A stretch of 64,000 bases of DNA, taken from positions 682,001 through 746,000 of the forward strand of contig NC_060025.1 in the NCBI RefSeq assembly GCF_021134715.1. Direction: 5' to 3'. The translations under genes were made by a program, and so were the position numbers. This DNA comes from Daphnia pulex. Lineage: Eukaryota > Arthropoda > Branchiopoda > Diplostraca > Daphniidae. Below, one piece after another: positions 27,901 to 38,500 of the stretch; the first letter of the stretch is position 1; each line of letters starts with the position of its first letter. The notes under the pieces were generated by a model, which worked only from the letters and a program-made list of their open reading frames with translations, did not search any database and was not told the DNA's origin.

Positions 27901-29960
27901 AATGACGTCACGTACAATACACACGGATGATGCTTGGTAGCAGCCTAGAATAGAAAAATTCCATGAAAATACCCAAAATCTGGGTCGTATTCAATAATAT
28001 AAAGAGGACAAAGCCCCACTTGGCGTTTGCATTCTTTTCCGTTACCGCCGTCATCAAAATGAGGAAGAAGAATGGGGACATTGAGAACAAACAAACAAAA
28101 AATCCCTGTGATCCTTGCGAGAACTTTTAATTCGTGGCAATACGAGAGTTTCTTGTTCTTGTAATGTTTGTTGAACAATACGCCATCCGTTTAGTGTACA
28201 GGACTACGTATAGTCACGGGACAATATAGTTTAATGCTTTATGCCTGTGCGCACCGCAAAGACCCTCCCTATTTCTTTTCTATGCAGGAAAGCAAATGAC
28301 ATTTTTTTTTATTCGTCGATGTCAAAAGATGTCCTTGCTTCCGTTGGCCGGAAAAAAAAACAGTTGGAATAAGAGAAGGGTCCGCTGCAGCTGATGAATA
28401 GATGGACAAAAAAAATATTCCATTTAATCGTCTTCCGCTGTTGATGACTGCAGATGTGGAATCGCGCAATCCCTTTAACTTTGTTAATTATTTCCTACTT
28501 CCTCTTGAATTTCACAAATAAATTTTTAATCTGGATTCTGTCAAACATTTTTGCGCCCATCCAGTAATAAGATGTACGCTAATAACAAAGCAACAACTTG
28601 TAGCAGCTGTATATATGGAAAGCATTGCTGTTATGCATTGCGGCAACCTATATAGAAATAAGGAGCAGAGTGTTGACGGCGACATTATGACGTCAGTCTC
28701 GCCGACAACACGAAGATTTATACGCGAGCTTGTGTTTTGTGTGTGCGTGTGCTGTGCGTGTCACGGTATCCTCTCACTCACTCATCATCTAGCTGGTCGC
28801 CATCGTCCTCACGCCTCGCTTATTCTATGTTTAGCATCCAACAGTGTAGTGGCACGGCGGCTCTGTTTCCCTCAAAAAACAGTTGCTCGAGCACAGCAGC
28901 ATATAACGTTATAACGGCTATATGCAAAGAACTAGTTTCTCTCTATTTCGTATGGCGCAACATAAATGTAGAGGTAGGCGGAGTTGGCTGCAGAGTCATC
29001 TGAGGCGCAAGAGGCCACAACCAATTCAAAAACTGCAAAATATTATTATTTGTTTAATGCTCGTTATTATTTAGCTAAGGCAGGCAGTTAAGATTTGGAA
29101 GAGCTTTAGCGCTATTATTAGCACATCACTGGATTCATTATTGCCCAAAACCTGATTTTGAGAGGCAGCTGGGTTGTCCGCCTTCGAGATTTTGTTACCT
29201 TACCAGTGGACTGTGTGTGGTTGTTATTAAAAATGATTGGATCCCATGAATTGTTTCTTAAAGCGCATGAAATCTTAAGGGTTGGACGTTGCGGTGGCCA
29301 CGATTGTCAGCTACCTACGTTGGCAAGGTATTCGTTGGGTTGACTGTGATTTTGATTTCATAAAAAAAAAATCGAAATAGCAAATGACGTTCAACAACTC
29401 GCTAATAGTCGTAGTAAGAAAATAAAAATAATTCAGCTCTGTCTTACACCGATTAGCTGCAGAGGCTCTATACTATCATTGTGTGTTTGCGTGTTTAAAT
29501 TCATTGTGTGTTCATTGTGTTGTTGATTGCGTGTTTTTTAAATTTTCGCTTTCTTTCTATAATCGAGGTATCGCGCCATCTAGTTCGAAATCAAGCAACC
29601 CCAAAGTCACCCAAAGTAGAGTCAGAAGAATCCATATACAATCTTAGTACAGCAACATCCAACGGAAATTATTCCACTAGTATAAATCTGGTATTATTGT
29701 GGCGCGCAGTCCGCGCACTTAAGTAAACTTACGGTTCATAGTATTGTTGGAATCACTATCAAGGGAAAAAGCAGTCGAAGACTCCTGTACCAATCGACGT
29801 CATATTCCAGTTGGGCATGGGAAATTAAAATTAATAAATTTTAAAAAAAGAGGAATAATCAAAGTTTCGCTAGCAAAGAGTTGGAGCTCACCTGCAACTA
29901 TTCCGATCATCACAGCGAGAATGAGATGGTTGAAATGAAAGAAAAAGTGGATCAGCTCTT
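21926..29960. other. Gene-poor region, no supportable gene
   Basis: No exon I can support. It contains a C-tract at 22,080-22,091, CAG/CTG words and a short TAGATA repeat near 27,122-27,142. An ATG-started 152-codon frame at 25,840-26,298 has no recognisable domain and a composition like its surroundings. Fragments around 29,508-29,940 read as moderately coding-like, but I could not assign them or connect them by splice sites. Confidence 0.45.
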
Positions 29961-29967
29961 CAAATTC

Positions 29968-30251
29968 AAAAAGTTATTTTTTGAAATGACTAAACGAAGC
30001 ACTAAGACACTTTTGTTGATCAATAATTTATTTATTTTGAATCGAATTTATTTTAATTTAAAATTTTTCTTCTTAAGGAGCGGCCAAAATTTAAGTTTAA
30101 TTCTTATTTAGAAATTTTTATGGAAACATATCACCCGAACTTAAGGTATCGAACCCCACGAGAAGGAAAGGTTGCTATGGTAATTTAACTAAAAAGTTAT
30201 TTTTTGAAATGAGGCACTAAAACATTAATCAATTATTAATTTATTTTGGAT
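29968..30251. repeat. Direct repeat pair at the palindrome's left edge
   Basis: The segment beginning AAAAAGTTATTTTTTGAAAT with a following TTTATTTTG box occurs at about 29,968-30,041 and again, shortened, at about 30,190-30,250. The second copy ends within a few bases of the point where the large inverted repeat starts, so the duplication sits at a rearrangement breakpoint. Confidence 0.6.
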
Positions 30252-30709
30252 TATTTCTGGATTGCTCAGGAAACCTGATTGGCGTTACCAGTGTAACTTC
30301 ATCTTGTCATGCCACTGAATTTGAATTTCGTTTACATTTTGTTTCTTGATTTAGCCATTTAGGTAATGACCGAGAAAATGTGGCCCACATGAACATCATT
30401 CGACTACTCAAGATTGAATTGATGACCTTTAGTAATTTCATGGTTCTTCATGGTTTGTTTTATTGGAAATAATATTCCCGCAACTATACTGGCAAGGCTC
30501 AACTGTGTGCAAATCATGAAATGAATATGGGTTGATCATGTGTTTGAAATTTAGATAAGGTTGCAGAGGAATATTTTCAAAAGAACCGACTGTCCTTCAA
30601 ACGGTTTGAAATGGAAGATTTATTCATTCACCAAAGAAACAAGTCAAATGACGCAAATGTCAATTGGTATAAAGTGAGTGAATACTAAAGTTTAAGCCAT
30701 ATCCATTTG

Positions 30710-31070
30710 TCATTTGGTATTCATTTTGATTTTGGTTGTTTGTAGACCCATCCCCTAGCAACGTCAAAATGCAGAAGGAAAGGCCAGTTTGCATGTCCTT
30801 GACGCTCGAAGGTCACGGAGATCGTAACGTAAAACGTGCCATGAAATGGTGTAGAAGGTTGGGTGAGAACGACACGTGTTCATAACCATTTGGTATTCAT
30901 TTTGATATTGGTTGTCGTAGATGTAGACCCATCCCCCAGCAACGTCAAAATGCAGAAGGAAAGGCGAGGAAAGGCCAGTTTGCATGTCTTTCATAATCGA
31001 AGGTCACGGAGATCATTATGTAAAACGCGTCATGCAGTGGTGTAGAGGTTGGGTAAGAACGGGACGTGTT
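30710..31070 (+). repeat. Two-copy 181-bp tandem duplication upstream of the left repeat gene
   Basis: The block containing GTAGACCCATCCCC and AACGTCAAAATGCAG starts at about 30,742 and again at 30,923. Both copies continue through GGTCACGGAGATC and the GTGTAGAAGGTTGGGT-like end. It lies just upstream of the TATA box at 31,137, so it duplicates promoter-proximal sequence. The same pair exists in the other arm. Confidence 0.8.
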
Positions 31071-31136
31071 ACTTCATCATCAATTTGGTACAATAGCCGC
31101 AAGGCTTAAAAGGAGGGTCAGGGTGAGAAAAAGTCG

Positions 31137-31172
31137 TATAAAAAGAGAGAGAAAAGGCGAAGGTAAATCAGT
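31137..31172 (+). promoter_or_regulatory. TATA box and TCAGT initiator of left repeat gene
   Basis: TATAAAAAG at 31,137-31,145 is followed by TCAGT at 31,168-31,172, about 31 bases between the TATA start and the initiator. That is the normal spacing for arthropod RNA polymerase II promoters. The first ATG is about 80 bases further on. Confidence 0.7.
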
Positions 31173-31250
31173 TGAGGGAGCATCTCCGACACAGCAACAA
31201 CTGCAGCGCACTATAGGTCACTCTTCATCGTATTACATCAGTTCGCAATC

Positions 31251-33268
31251 ATGGGTAAATCTTCGTTTTTAATTCCTGTCGTGAATAAATTCTAACTTGT
31301 TTCTAGTTGTTTATAAGACCCGTTGAATTAGTAAATTGATTTTCAAATTTTTAATTGTATAGTCAACTATGGCGTTTTGGTGCTGTCGGTGTTGTATCGT
31401 TGATGGCTGCGTCAACCACAAATGTACTGATGTCTCCTGGGTATGGTGGATACCAAGCAACAGTACCGAAAGAAGACTACACCACGTCGCCGCCTCACAA
31501 CAAAAAAATGCTAACGTAGGCTACGCAACACCTATTTACTACACCGAGGCCCCCAACTAGTACACCAACGAGACTTCAGAGTACTTCACGAAAACTTACG
31601 TTGCCCTGAGCTACTACATCGAAGCCACCAAGTATTACTCTGCCCCGAGATACATCACCAAAGCGTTTGAATATTACATTACAACCTACGCTGCTCCAGC
31701 TTTCTCTAATGATTATAAGTACTATTCTGTTCACAGGTACTAGACCGAGGCTCAAGTTTATTAACACCACTAAAGCTGTCGAATACTACACCGAAGCGCC
31801 CAAGTACTACAATGCAACATACACTGCCCCAACTTAGTACACCGAGGCAGCGGAGTACTACTACACCACCACCGAGGCAGCGGAGTACTACTACACCACC
31901 ACCGAGGCAGCGGAGTACTACTACACCACCACCGAGGCAGCGTAGTACTACTACACCACCACCGAGGCACCGGAGTACTACTACACCACCACCACCGAGG
32001 CACCGGAGTACTACTACACCACCACCACCGAGGCACCGGAGTACTACTACACCACCACCACCGAGGCACCGGAGTACTACTACACCACCACCACCGAGGC
32101 ACCGGAGTACTACTACACCACCACCACCGAGGCACCGGAGTACTACTACACCACCACCACCGAGGCACCGGAGTACTACTACACCACCACCACCGAGGCA
32201 CCGGAGTACTACTACACCACCACCACCGAGGCACCGGAGTACTACTACACCACCACCACCGAGGCACCGGAGTACTACTACACCACCACCACCGAGGCAC
32301 CGGAGTACTACTACACCACCACCACCGAGGCACCGGAGTACTACTACACCACCACCACCGAGGCACCGGAGTACTACTACACCACCACCACCGAGGCACC
32401 GGAGTACTACTACACCACCACCACCGAGGCACCGGAGTACTACTACACCACCACCACCGAGGCACCGGAGTACTACTACACCACCACCACCGAGGCACCG
32501 GAGTACTACTACACCACCACCACCGAGGCACCGGAGTACTACTACACCACCACCACCGAGGCACCGGAGTACTACTACACCACCACCACCGAGGCACCGG
32601 AGTACTACTACACCACCACCACCGAGGCACCGGAGTACTACTACACCACCACCACCGAGGCACCGGAGTACTACTACACCACCACCACCGAGGCACCGGA
32701 GTACTACTACACCACCACCACCGAGGCACCGGAGTACTACTACACCACCACCACCGAGGCACCGGAGTACTACTACACCACCACCACCGAGGCACCGGAG
32801 TACTACTACACCACCACCACCGAGGCACCGGAGTACTACTACACCACCACCACCGAGGCACCGGAGTACTACTACACCACCACCACCGAGGCACCGGAGT
32901 ACTACTACACCACCACCACCGAGGCACCGGAGTACTACTACACCACCACCACCGAGGCACCGGAGTACTACTACACCACCACCACCGAGGCACCGGAGTA
33001 CTACTACACCACCACCACCGAGGCACCGGAGTACTACTACACCACCACCACCGAGGCACCGGAGTACTACTACACCACCACCACCGAGGCACCGGAGTAC
33101 TACACAACTACTTACGCTACTCCGACCTACTACACCGAAGCTCCGAAGCACTACTCTACCCCGAGTTACTACACTTCTAAGGCATCTGAATATTATACCA
33201 CAACCAACGCTTCCCCAACTTACTACGAGAAGGCCTTTAATACTAGAGTCGAAATTTCTATTTGTTAA
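31251..33268 (+). pseudogene. Tyr/Thr/EAP-repeat secreted protein, broken copy (left arm)
   Basis: Exon 1 supplies only ATGG (donor GTAAAT at 31,255). Exon 2 starts after TATAG at 31,363 and reads VNYGVLVLSVL, a signal-peptide start, then shifts frame to TGA. A second shifted piece (MAASTTNVLMSPGYGGYQAT) stops near an A-run. The true frame resumes at YATPIYYTEAP and is hit by TAG after APN, TAG after VHRY, a one-base shift near 31,760, TAG after APT and a TAG in the fourth 30-bp unit. From about 31,944 it stays open through the EYYYTTTTEAP array to a natural end (final residues RVEISIC, TAA at 33,266-33,268). An AATAAA lies at 33,339. No ATG exists in the true frame of the array, so long ATG-started frames across it are other-frame readings. 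I recall Tyr- and EAP-rich repeat proteins in Daphnia and suppose a cuticle, mucin or matrix role, but that is unverified. Confidence 0.75.
31845..33086 (+). repeat. Coding minisatellite, left arm: 4 x 30 bp then 34 x 33 bp
   Basis: Four 30-bp units (EYYYTTTEAA type, 31,845-31,964) precede 34 near-identical 33-bp units encoding EYYYTTTTEAP (31,965-33,086). The 33-bp unit differs from the 30-bp unit by one extra ACC (Thr) codon. Because both lengths are divisible by three and the unit has few stop-prone words, five of six frames stay open, giving long artefact frames (RHRSTTTPPPP, STPVPRWWWCS, VVVLRCLGGGG). Confidence 0.93.
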
Positions 33269-33338
33269 TCATTTAAATTCGTCGGTTATCTTCATGGTTA
33301 CTAGTGACTATGAATTGATTGTTGATCTTAAACGAGAA

Positions 33339-33344
33339 AATAAA
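33339..33344 (+). terminator. AATAAA polyadenylation signal of left repeat gene
   Basis: AATAAA about 70 bases after the TAA stop. The right arm has the mirror copy at about 38,425-38,430. Confidence 0.6.
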
Positions 33345-33886
33345 AAAGACTAAAGAATAAGACTTTTATTAATACCTACCTTTTCGACATTTCGACAGGC
33401 GTTTCTATTTGTGTTGACTTCTTCAATGTTAGTATGCTGTGTTATGATTTGTTTGTTTCATGTATTAGAGATGACTACTGCCTTAGTTGCTTGGCATACG
33501 GACATTCTTCTGCTTTGACGATTGTTTTAGAGTAAGATGCGAAAGAAAGGTGCTGCGTTAAGTATACTCTAAATTTTGATTTTGAATTGCATCTTGAGCA
33601 TTTTTTCGATAAGGGAATTCATTTTCAGAGGGAAAATATTCCAAAGTTGTGATTGTTGATTTCGTCAAGTCTTACAAGTAATAGGTAAATGGCTGATAGA
33701 TTTTATAAATAAGGAAGACTTTGAATTTGTAAGAAATATATTGATACAATTCCTAAACAAGACTTGTTATAAATTAAAAGACAATCAACAAAAACTTATA
33801 AAAGGAATTGCTTTATTATCCCACCTCCACCCACAATTCCACCACATTTTACATCACATAGTCATACATACATACATACACTTAAG

Positions 33887-34168
33887 TTAACCTGTTGGCT
33901 GCCACGCCATACAACCCGTAGGTTGTTCTCTACTCTCTACGCGCCATGTCTGAAGGATCCATGAGCAAGGTGGGACTTGCCATTGCTGACAAGTCACCGC
34001 ATCGACAAGGGGGAACTATGGTGCATTGCCTAAAAGGCTTGCCTTGCGACAAATTTTGGGCTTGGCGACACTCCGACCTCGCGGCATGAAATCCACGAGG
34101 CCGACCAGCGCGGCCCGTGCAAAGGAGCTAGGGGGAACAAATGCGTGGCAGACAACAGGTTAACTAAC
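33887..34168. mobile_element. MITE-like element with short inverted termini (left arm)
   Basis: GTTAACCTGTTGGCTGCCACGC at the left and GCGTGGCAGACAACAGGTTAAC at the right form imperfect inverted repeats about 280 bp apart. There is no coding capacity. The mirror element in the other arm is shorter and has a different core, which suggests this block was replaced or rearranged in one arm. It could instead be a hairpin-forming non-mobile sequence. Confidence 0.45.
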
Positions 34169-34568
34169 ACAAATATTACCAACAACAAATGATGATCCGC
34201 GCTGACATTTTGGAGATAACGGAGATGTTTTGGTGTCCATCTTCTCGACGTCTCCTCTGCATTACCTGAATAAAGACAAAACAATTGTTATTAAGTTACA
34301 TGTAGTACATTGATCTGGTTTTTTTGCTCAAAACTTTACAGGCGCTTGAAATTTTTGCTTAGAATTAGCTTTCAATATTAAGAACTGTACACAGAACAAA
34401 GCTCACTTGCTACTTTTATGAAAAAATTTCCGGAAGTAAACCGGAAGTAACTACAGCGCCTCAACCACTGAGCTGTCGTCAAATTAAACCACATATTCGT
34501 GATCTCCATGAAATTTGGGGTCGATTAGGTGTGATTTAAACGAAATCCAAAATTTGGCCAAAATCGAG

Positions 34569-34598
34569 AATTTTCCTGAACTATAGTTCAGGAAAATT
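34569..34598. repeat. Perfect 30-bp palindrome (left arm)
   Basis: AATTTTCCTGAACTA followed immediately by its reverse complement. It is intact in both arms (also 37,236-37,265). Possible roles are a dimeric factor site, a hairpin, or the join of an old small inversion. Confidence 0.9.
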
Positions 34599-35872
34599 TT
34601 CAAAACCGGAAGTACGAAAACGTACAAAACAAAACATGAACTTTACCACAAATTTGACGAGGATCACGAATTTGTGGTTCTTTTGTGCGTCGAATGATTA
34701 TTTACTGAACTACTGACTGAAATCATAAAACCGGAAGTAGAAAAAAAAACACACTTTTTAAAATCTAACAAGTGAGCATTGTTGGGGGAATAGTTATCGT
34801 CAATTTTCACTAAAAAATTTCCACACAAGAGCTGCCCATAAATTTTTAAAGAGATTTGAAAGTAACTGAAATTGACTGTTTTGACATCTGACAATTATCG
34901 AAAAGCCATCTAGCGTTAGAAAAAGAAACGTCTAAGTAACAAGCTAAGTTGCGCGCAAGAAGAGCCTGATTTTGGAATTATTACACAGACAGAGAGTTTA
35001 ACGCAAATGGATGACTAGTAGATAATCCACGAAAATAAGTAAATTGTCCGGTACCTGGCCATAATCCCGTTGTCAGTGACTGCAGGTGTCACAGCAACTG
35101 AAGTGAACTAACTCGCCAGTGAAGCAGCAAAGAAGAACTGAAGCAGTGAAGCTGGATGAGCGTACGTCTTGAAGATAAGGATGTAGCAGAACGTTGGTGG
35201 AAGTCCCTCTTCTGTCATGGTCAAAATCCAGCATTCAATTGCTAAAGGATGTCTGATGTGGGGATCTTGCATGCTCTGTAAAAAAAAATGTGCTGCAATG
35301 AAAATATAAAAATTAAAAAAGCATATTAATCTTTACCTTTTCTAAGAAGCACACTGAAATGTTCATGATGAAAAACCGTAATAATGGAATTACAGCAGCC
35401 AACAGCATTACTCAGGTGGGATAAACTTCCTGACGATAAAGAAATTGTCATGAAGTATTGCAGTAGCGTGGTGAAAGGTGATATTGATGCTTACCTTTAT
35501 CATTTTGGTGATGATTTAGTAAGGCATTTGACGTAGTGTGGTTGGTGTGGTAGCAGTAGTGGGAAAATACCTTATCTCCTCACATTTTTATTCCACTCTA
35601 TTTGGACTTCAAACAGGAGTTTTAGGCTTTTGACAGTATGAGAATCCTATAGTTGGAAAGTGACTGAGTGCTAAGTCAACTTGTTAGAATGACTGACAGT
35701 AGCTATGCATCTAAAATTTGAAGAAATAAGTTGGTATAATAGAAAAATAAGGAAACTAGGTCACGATAAACCTACATAAGATACGAAGTTCCATTTGGTA
35801 TTTGAAATCACAGGAATATAAATATAATTAGCAGCAATTTGTTTTGTTTCGCTCATTTCGTCTCGTTTCATG

Positions 35873-35967
35873 ACATAGGAACAACATACAACAAGTATTT
35901 GTGCAACTTTCAAAAGATTCAAAACTCATTACTAGATGTCGCTAGTGTCGCCCTTGTTATTGTTACA
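35873..35967. other. Central spacer of the inverted repeat
   Basis: About 95 bp of single-copy sequence between the two arms. The inner ends of the arms still match with mismatches (TCTCGTTTCA on the left, TGAAACGAGT on the right), so the exact edge is uncertain by 10-20 bp. No coding potential. The word CTAGATGTCGCTAG in the spacer resembles words at 34,905 and 50,030. Confidence 0.8.
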
Positions 35968-37235
35968 TCGTGAAACGAGTCGAAAATGGCGAAACAAATT
36001 GCAGTTAATTAATACTTATATTTATGTGATTTCAAATACCAAATGGAACTTCGTATCTTATTATGCAGGTTTAATATCTTGACCTAGTTTCCTTATTTTT
36101 CTATTATACCAACTTATTTCTTCAAATTTAGATGCATAGCTGCTGTCAGTCATTCCAACAAGTTGACTTAGCGCTCAGTCACTTTCCATCTATTAGATCC
36201 TCATGCTGTCAAAAGCCTAAAACTCCTGTTTGAAGCCCACATAGAGTGGAATACAAATGTGAGGAGATAAGGTATGTTCCCACTACTGCTACCACACCAA
36301 CCACACTACGTCAAATGCCTTACTAAATCATCACCCAAATGATAAAGGTAAGCATCAACATCACCTTTCACCACGCTACTGCAATACTTCATGACAATTT
36401 CTTTATCGTCAGGAAATTTATCCCACCTGAGGAGTAATGCTGTTGGCTGCTGTAATTCCATTATTATGGTTTTTCATCATGAACATTTCAGTGTGCTTCT
36501 TAGAAAAGGTAAAGCTTAATATGCTTTTTTAATTTCTATATTTTCATTGCAACACATTTTTTTTACAGAGCATGCAAGATCCCCACGGACATCCTTGAGC
36601 AATTGAATGCTGGATTTTGTCCATGATAGAAGAGGGACTTCCACCAACGTTCTGCTCCATCCTTATCTTCAAGACGTACGCTCATCCTTCAAGTGTCTTC
36701 TTTGCTGCTTCACTGGCGAGTTAGTTCACTTCAGTTGCTGTGACACACCTGCAGTCACTCACAATAGGATTATGGCCAGGTACCGGACAATTGACTTATT
36801 TTCGTAGATTATCTACTAGTAATCTATTTGCGTTAAACTCTCTGTCTGTGTAATAATTTCAAAATCAGGCCCTTCTTGCGCGCAACTTAGCTTGTTACTT
36901 AGACGTTTCTTTTTCTAACGCTAGATGGCTTTTTGATAATTGTCAGATGTCAAAACAGTCAATTTCAGTTACTTTCAAATCTCTTTAAACATTTATGGGC
37001 AGCTGTTGTGTGGAAATTTTTTAGTGAAAATTGACGATAACTATTCCCCCAACAAAGCTCACTTAATAGATTTTTAAAAATGTGATTTTTTTTCTACTTC
37101 CGGTTTTATGATTTCAGTCAGTAGTTCAGTAAATAATCATTCGACGCACAAAAGAACCACAAATTCGTGATCCTCGTCAAATTTGTGGTAAAGTTCATGT
37201 TTTGTTTTGTACGTTTTCGTACTTCCGGTTTTGAA

Positions 37236-37265
37236 AATTTTCCTGAACTATAGTTCAGGAAAATT
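37236..37265. repeat. Perfect 30-bp palindrome (right arm)
   Basis: Same 15-base half-site AATTTTCCTGAACTA and its reverse complement, preserved without mismatch although surrounding sequence differs between arms. Confidence 0.9.
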
Positions 37266-37675
37266 CTCGATTTTGGTCAAATTTTGGATTTCGTTTAAAT
37301 CACACCTAATCGACCCCAAATTTCATGGAGATCACGAATATGTGGTTTAATTTGATGACAGCTCAGTGGTTGAGGCGCTGTGGTTACTTCCGGTTTACTT
37401 CCGGAAATTTTTTCATAAAAGTAGCAAGTGAGCTTTGTTCTGTGTACAGTTCTTAATATTGAAAGCTAATTCTAAGCAAAAATTTCAAGCGCCTGTAAAG
37501 TTTTGAGCAAAAAAACCAGATCAATGTACCTACAAGTAACTTAATAACAATTGTTTTGTCTTTATTCAGGTAATGCAGAGGAGACGTCGAGAAGATGGAC
37601 ACCAAAACATCTCCGTTATCTCCAAAATGTCAGCGCGGATCATCATTTGTTGTTGGTAATATTTGTGTTAGTTAA

Positions 37676-37886
37676 TCCGTTGTCTGCCACGCCTTTGTTC
37701 CCCCCTACCTCCTTAGCACGGGCCTCCTAGAGGCCTCCTAAATGCGTGCATTCCATCTTCCCTGTCAGCCCGGACTTGTCAGCAATGGCAAGTCCCACCT
37801 TGGTCATGGATCCTTCAGACATGGCGCGTAGAGAGTAGAGAACAACCTACGGGTTGTATGGCGTGGCAGCCAACAGGTTAACTTAA
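37676..37886. mobile_element. MITE-like element with short inverted termini (right arm)
   Basis: Counterpart of the left-arm element, about 210 bp, with the same ends (GTTAATCCGTTGTCTGCCACGC and GCGTGGCAGCCAACAGGTTAAC). The middle segment (GGGCTGACAGGG..., minus strand) does not match the left-arm core. Confidence 0.45.
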
Positions 37887-38500
37887 GTGTATGTATGTAT
37901 GTATGACTATGTGATTGTAAAATGTGGTGGAATTGTGGGTGGAGGTGGGACAATAAAGCAATTCCTTTTATAAGTTTTTGTTGATTGTCTTTTAATTTAT
38001 AACAAGTCTTGTTTAGGAATTGTATCAATATATTTCTTACAAATTCAAAGTCTTCCTTATTTATAAAATCTATCAGCCATTTACCTATTACTTGTAAGAC
38101 TTGACGAAATCAACAATCACAACTTTGGAATATTTTCCCTCTGAAAATGAATTCCCTTATCGAAAAAATGATCAAGATACAATTCAAAATCAAAATTTAG
38201 AGTATACTTAACGCAGCACCTTTCTTTCGCAACTTACTCTAAAACAATCGTCAAAGCAGAAGAATGTCCGTATGCCAAGCAACTAAGGCAGTAGTCATCT
38301 CTAATACATGAAACAAACAAATCATAACACAGCATACTAACATTGAAGAAGTCAACACAAATAGAAACGCCTGTCGAAATGTCGAAAAGGTAGGTATTAA
38401 TAAAAGTCTTATTCTTTAGTCTTTTTTATTTTCTCGTTTAAGATCAACAATCAATTCATAGTCACTAGTAACCATGAAGATAACCGACGAATTTAAATGA

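Larger units (their letters stand above)
30255..35872 (+). repeat. Left arm of giant inverted repeat
   Basis: The sequence from about 30,255 is repeated in reverse complement ending at about 40,990. I followed the match through many landmarks: the outer TTCTGGATTGCTCAGG, the duplicated promoter block, the whole repeat-protein gene, the GGATCC block near 33,955, the 30-bp palindrome at 34,569, the TCCGGTACC block near 35,048, and the inner GAAACGAG-type ends. The arm is about 5.6 kb. Sequence in and around the gene is almost identical to the other arm; the innermost 150 bp and the block at 33,990-34,170 are clearly more different. Confidence 0.93.

Noticed and set aside
31965..33086. CRISPR-like regular repeat array
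   Set aside because: The units are contiguous with no unique spacers and encode a repetitive protein in a eukaryotic gene.
31706..33151. Long antisense frames across the left array (VVVLRCLGGGG and STPVPRWWWCS repeats)
   Set aside because: They are other-frame readings of the 33-bp minisatellite. Any unit with a length divisible by three and no stop stays open, and no family matches these peptides.
31812..33353. 513-codon plus-strand frame of Arg/Ser/Thr/Pro repeats
   Set aside because: It is shifted by one base from the EYYYTTTTEAP frame that links to recognisable N- and C-terminal family sequence. Its ATG lies inside the repeat region.
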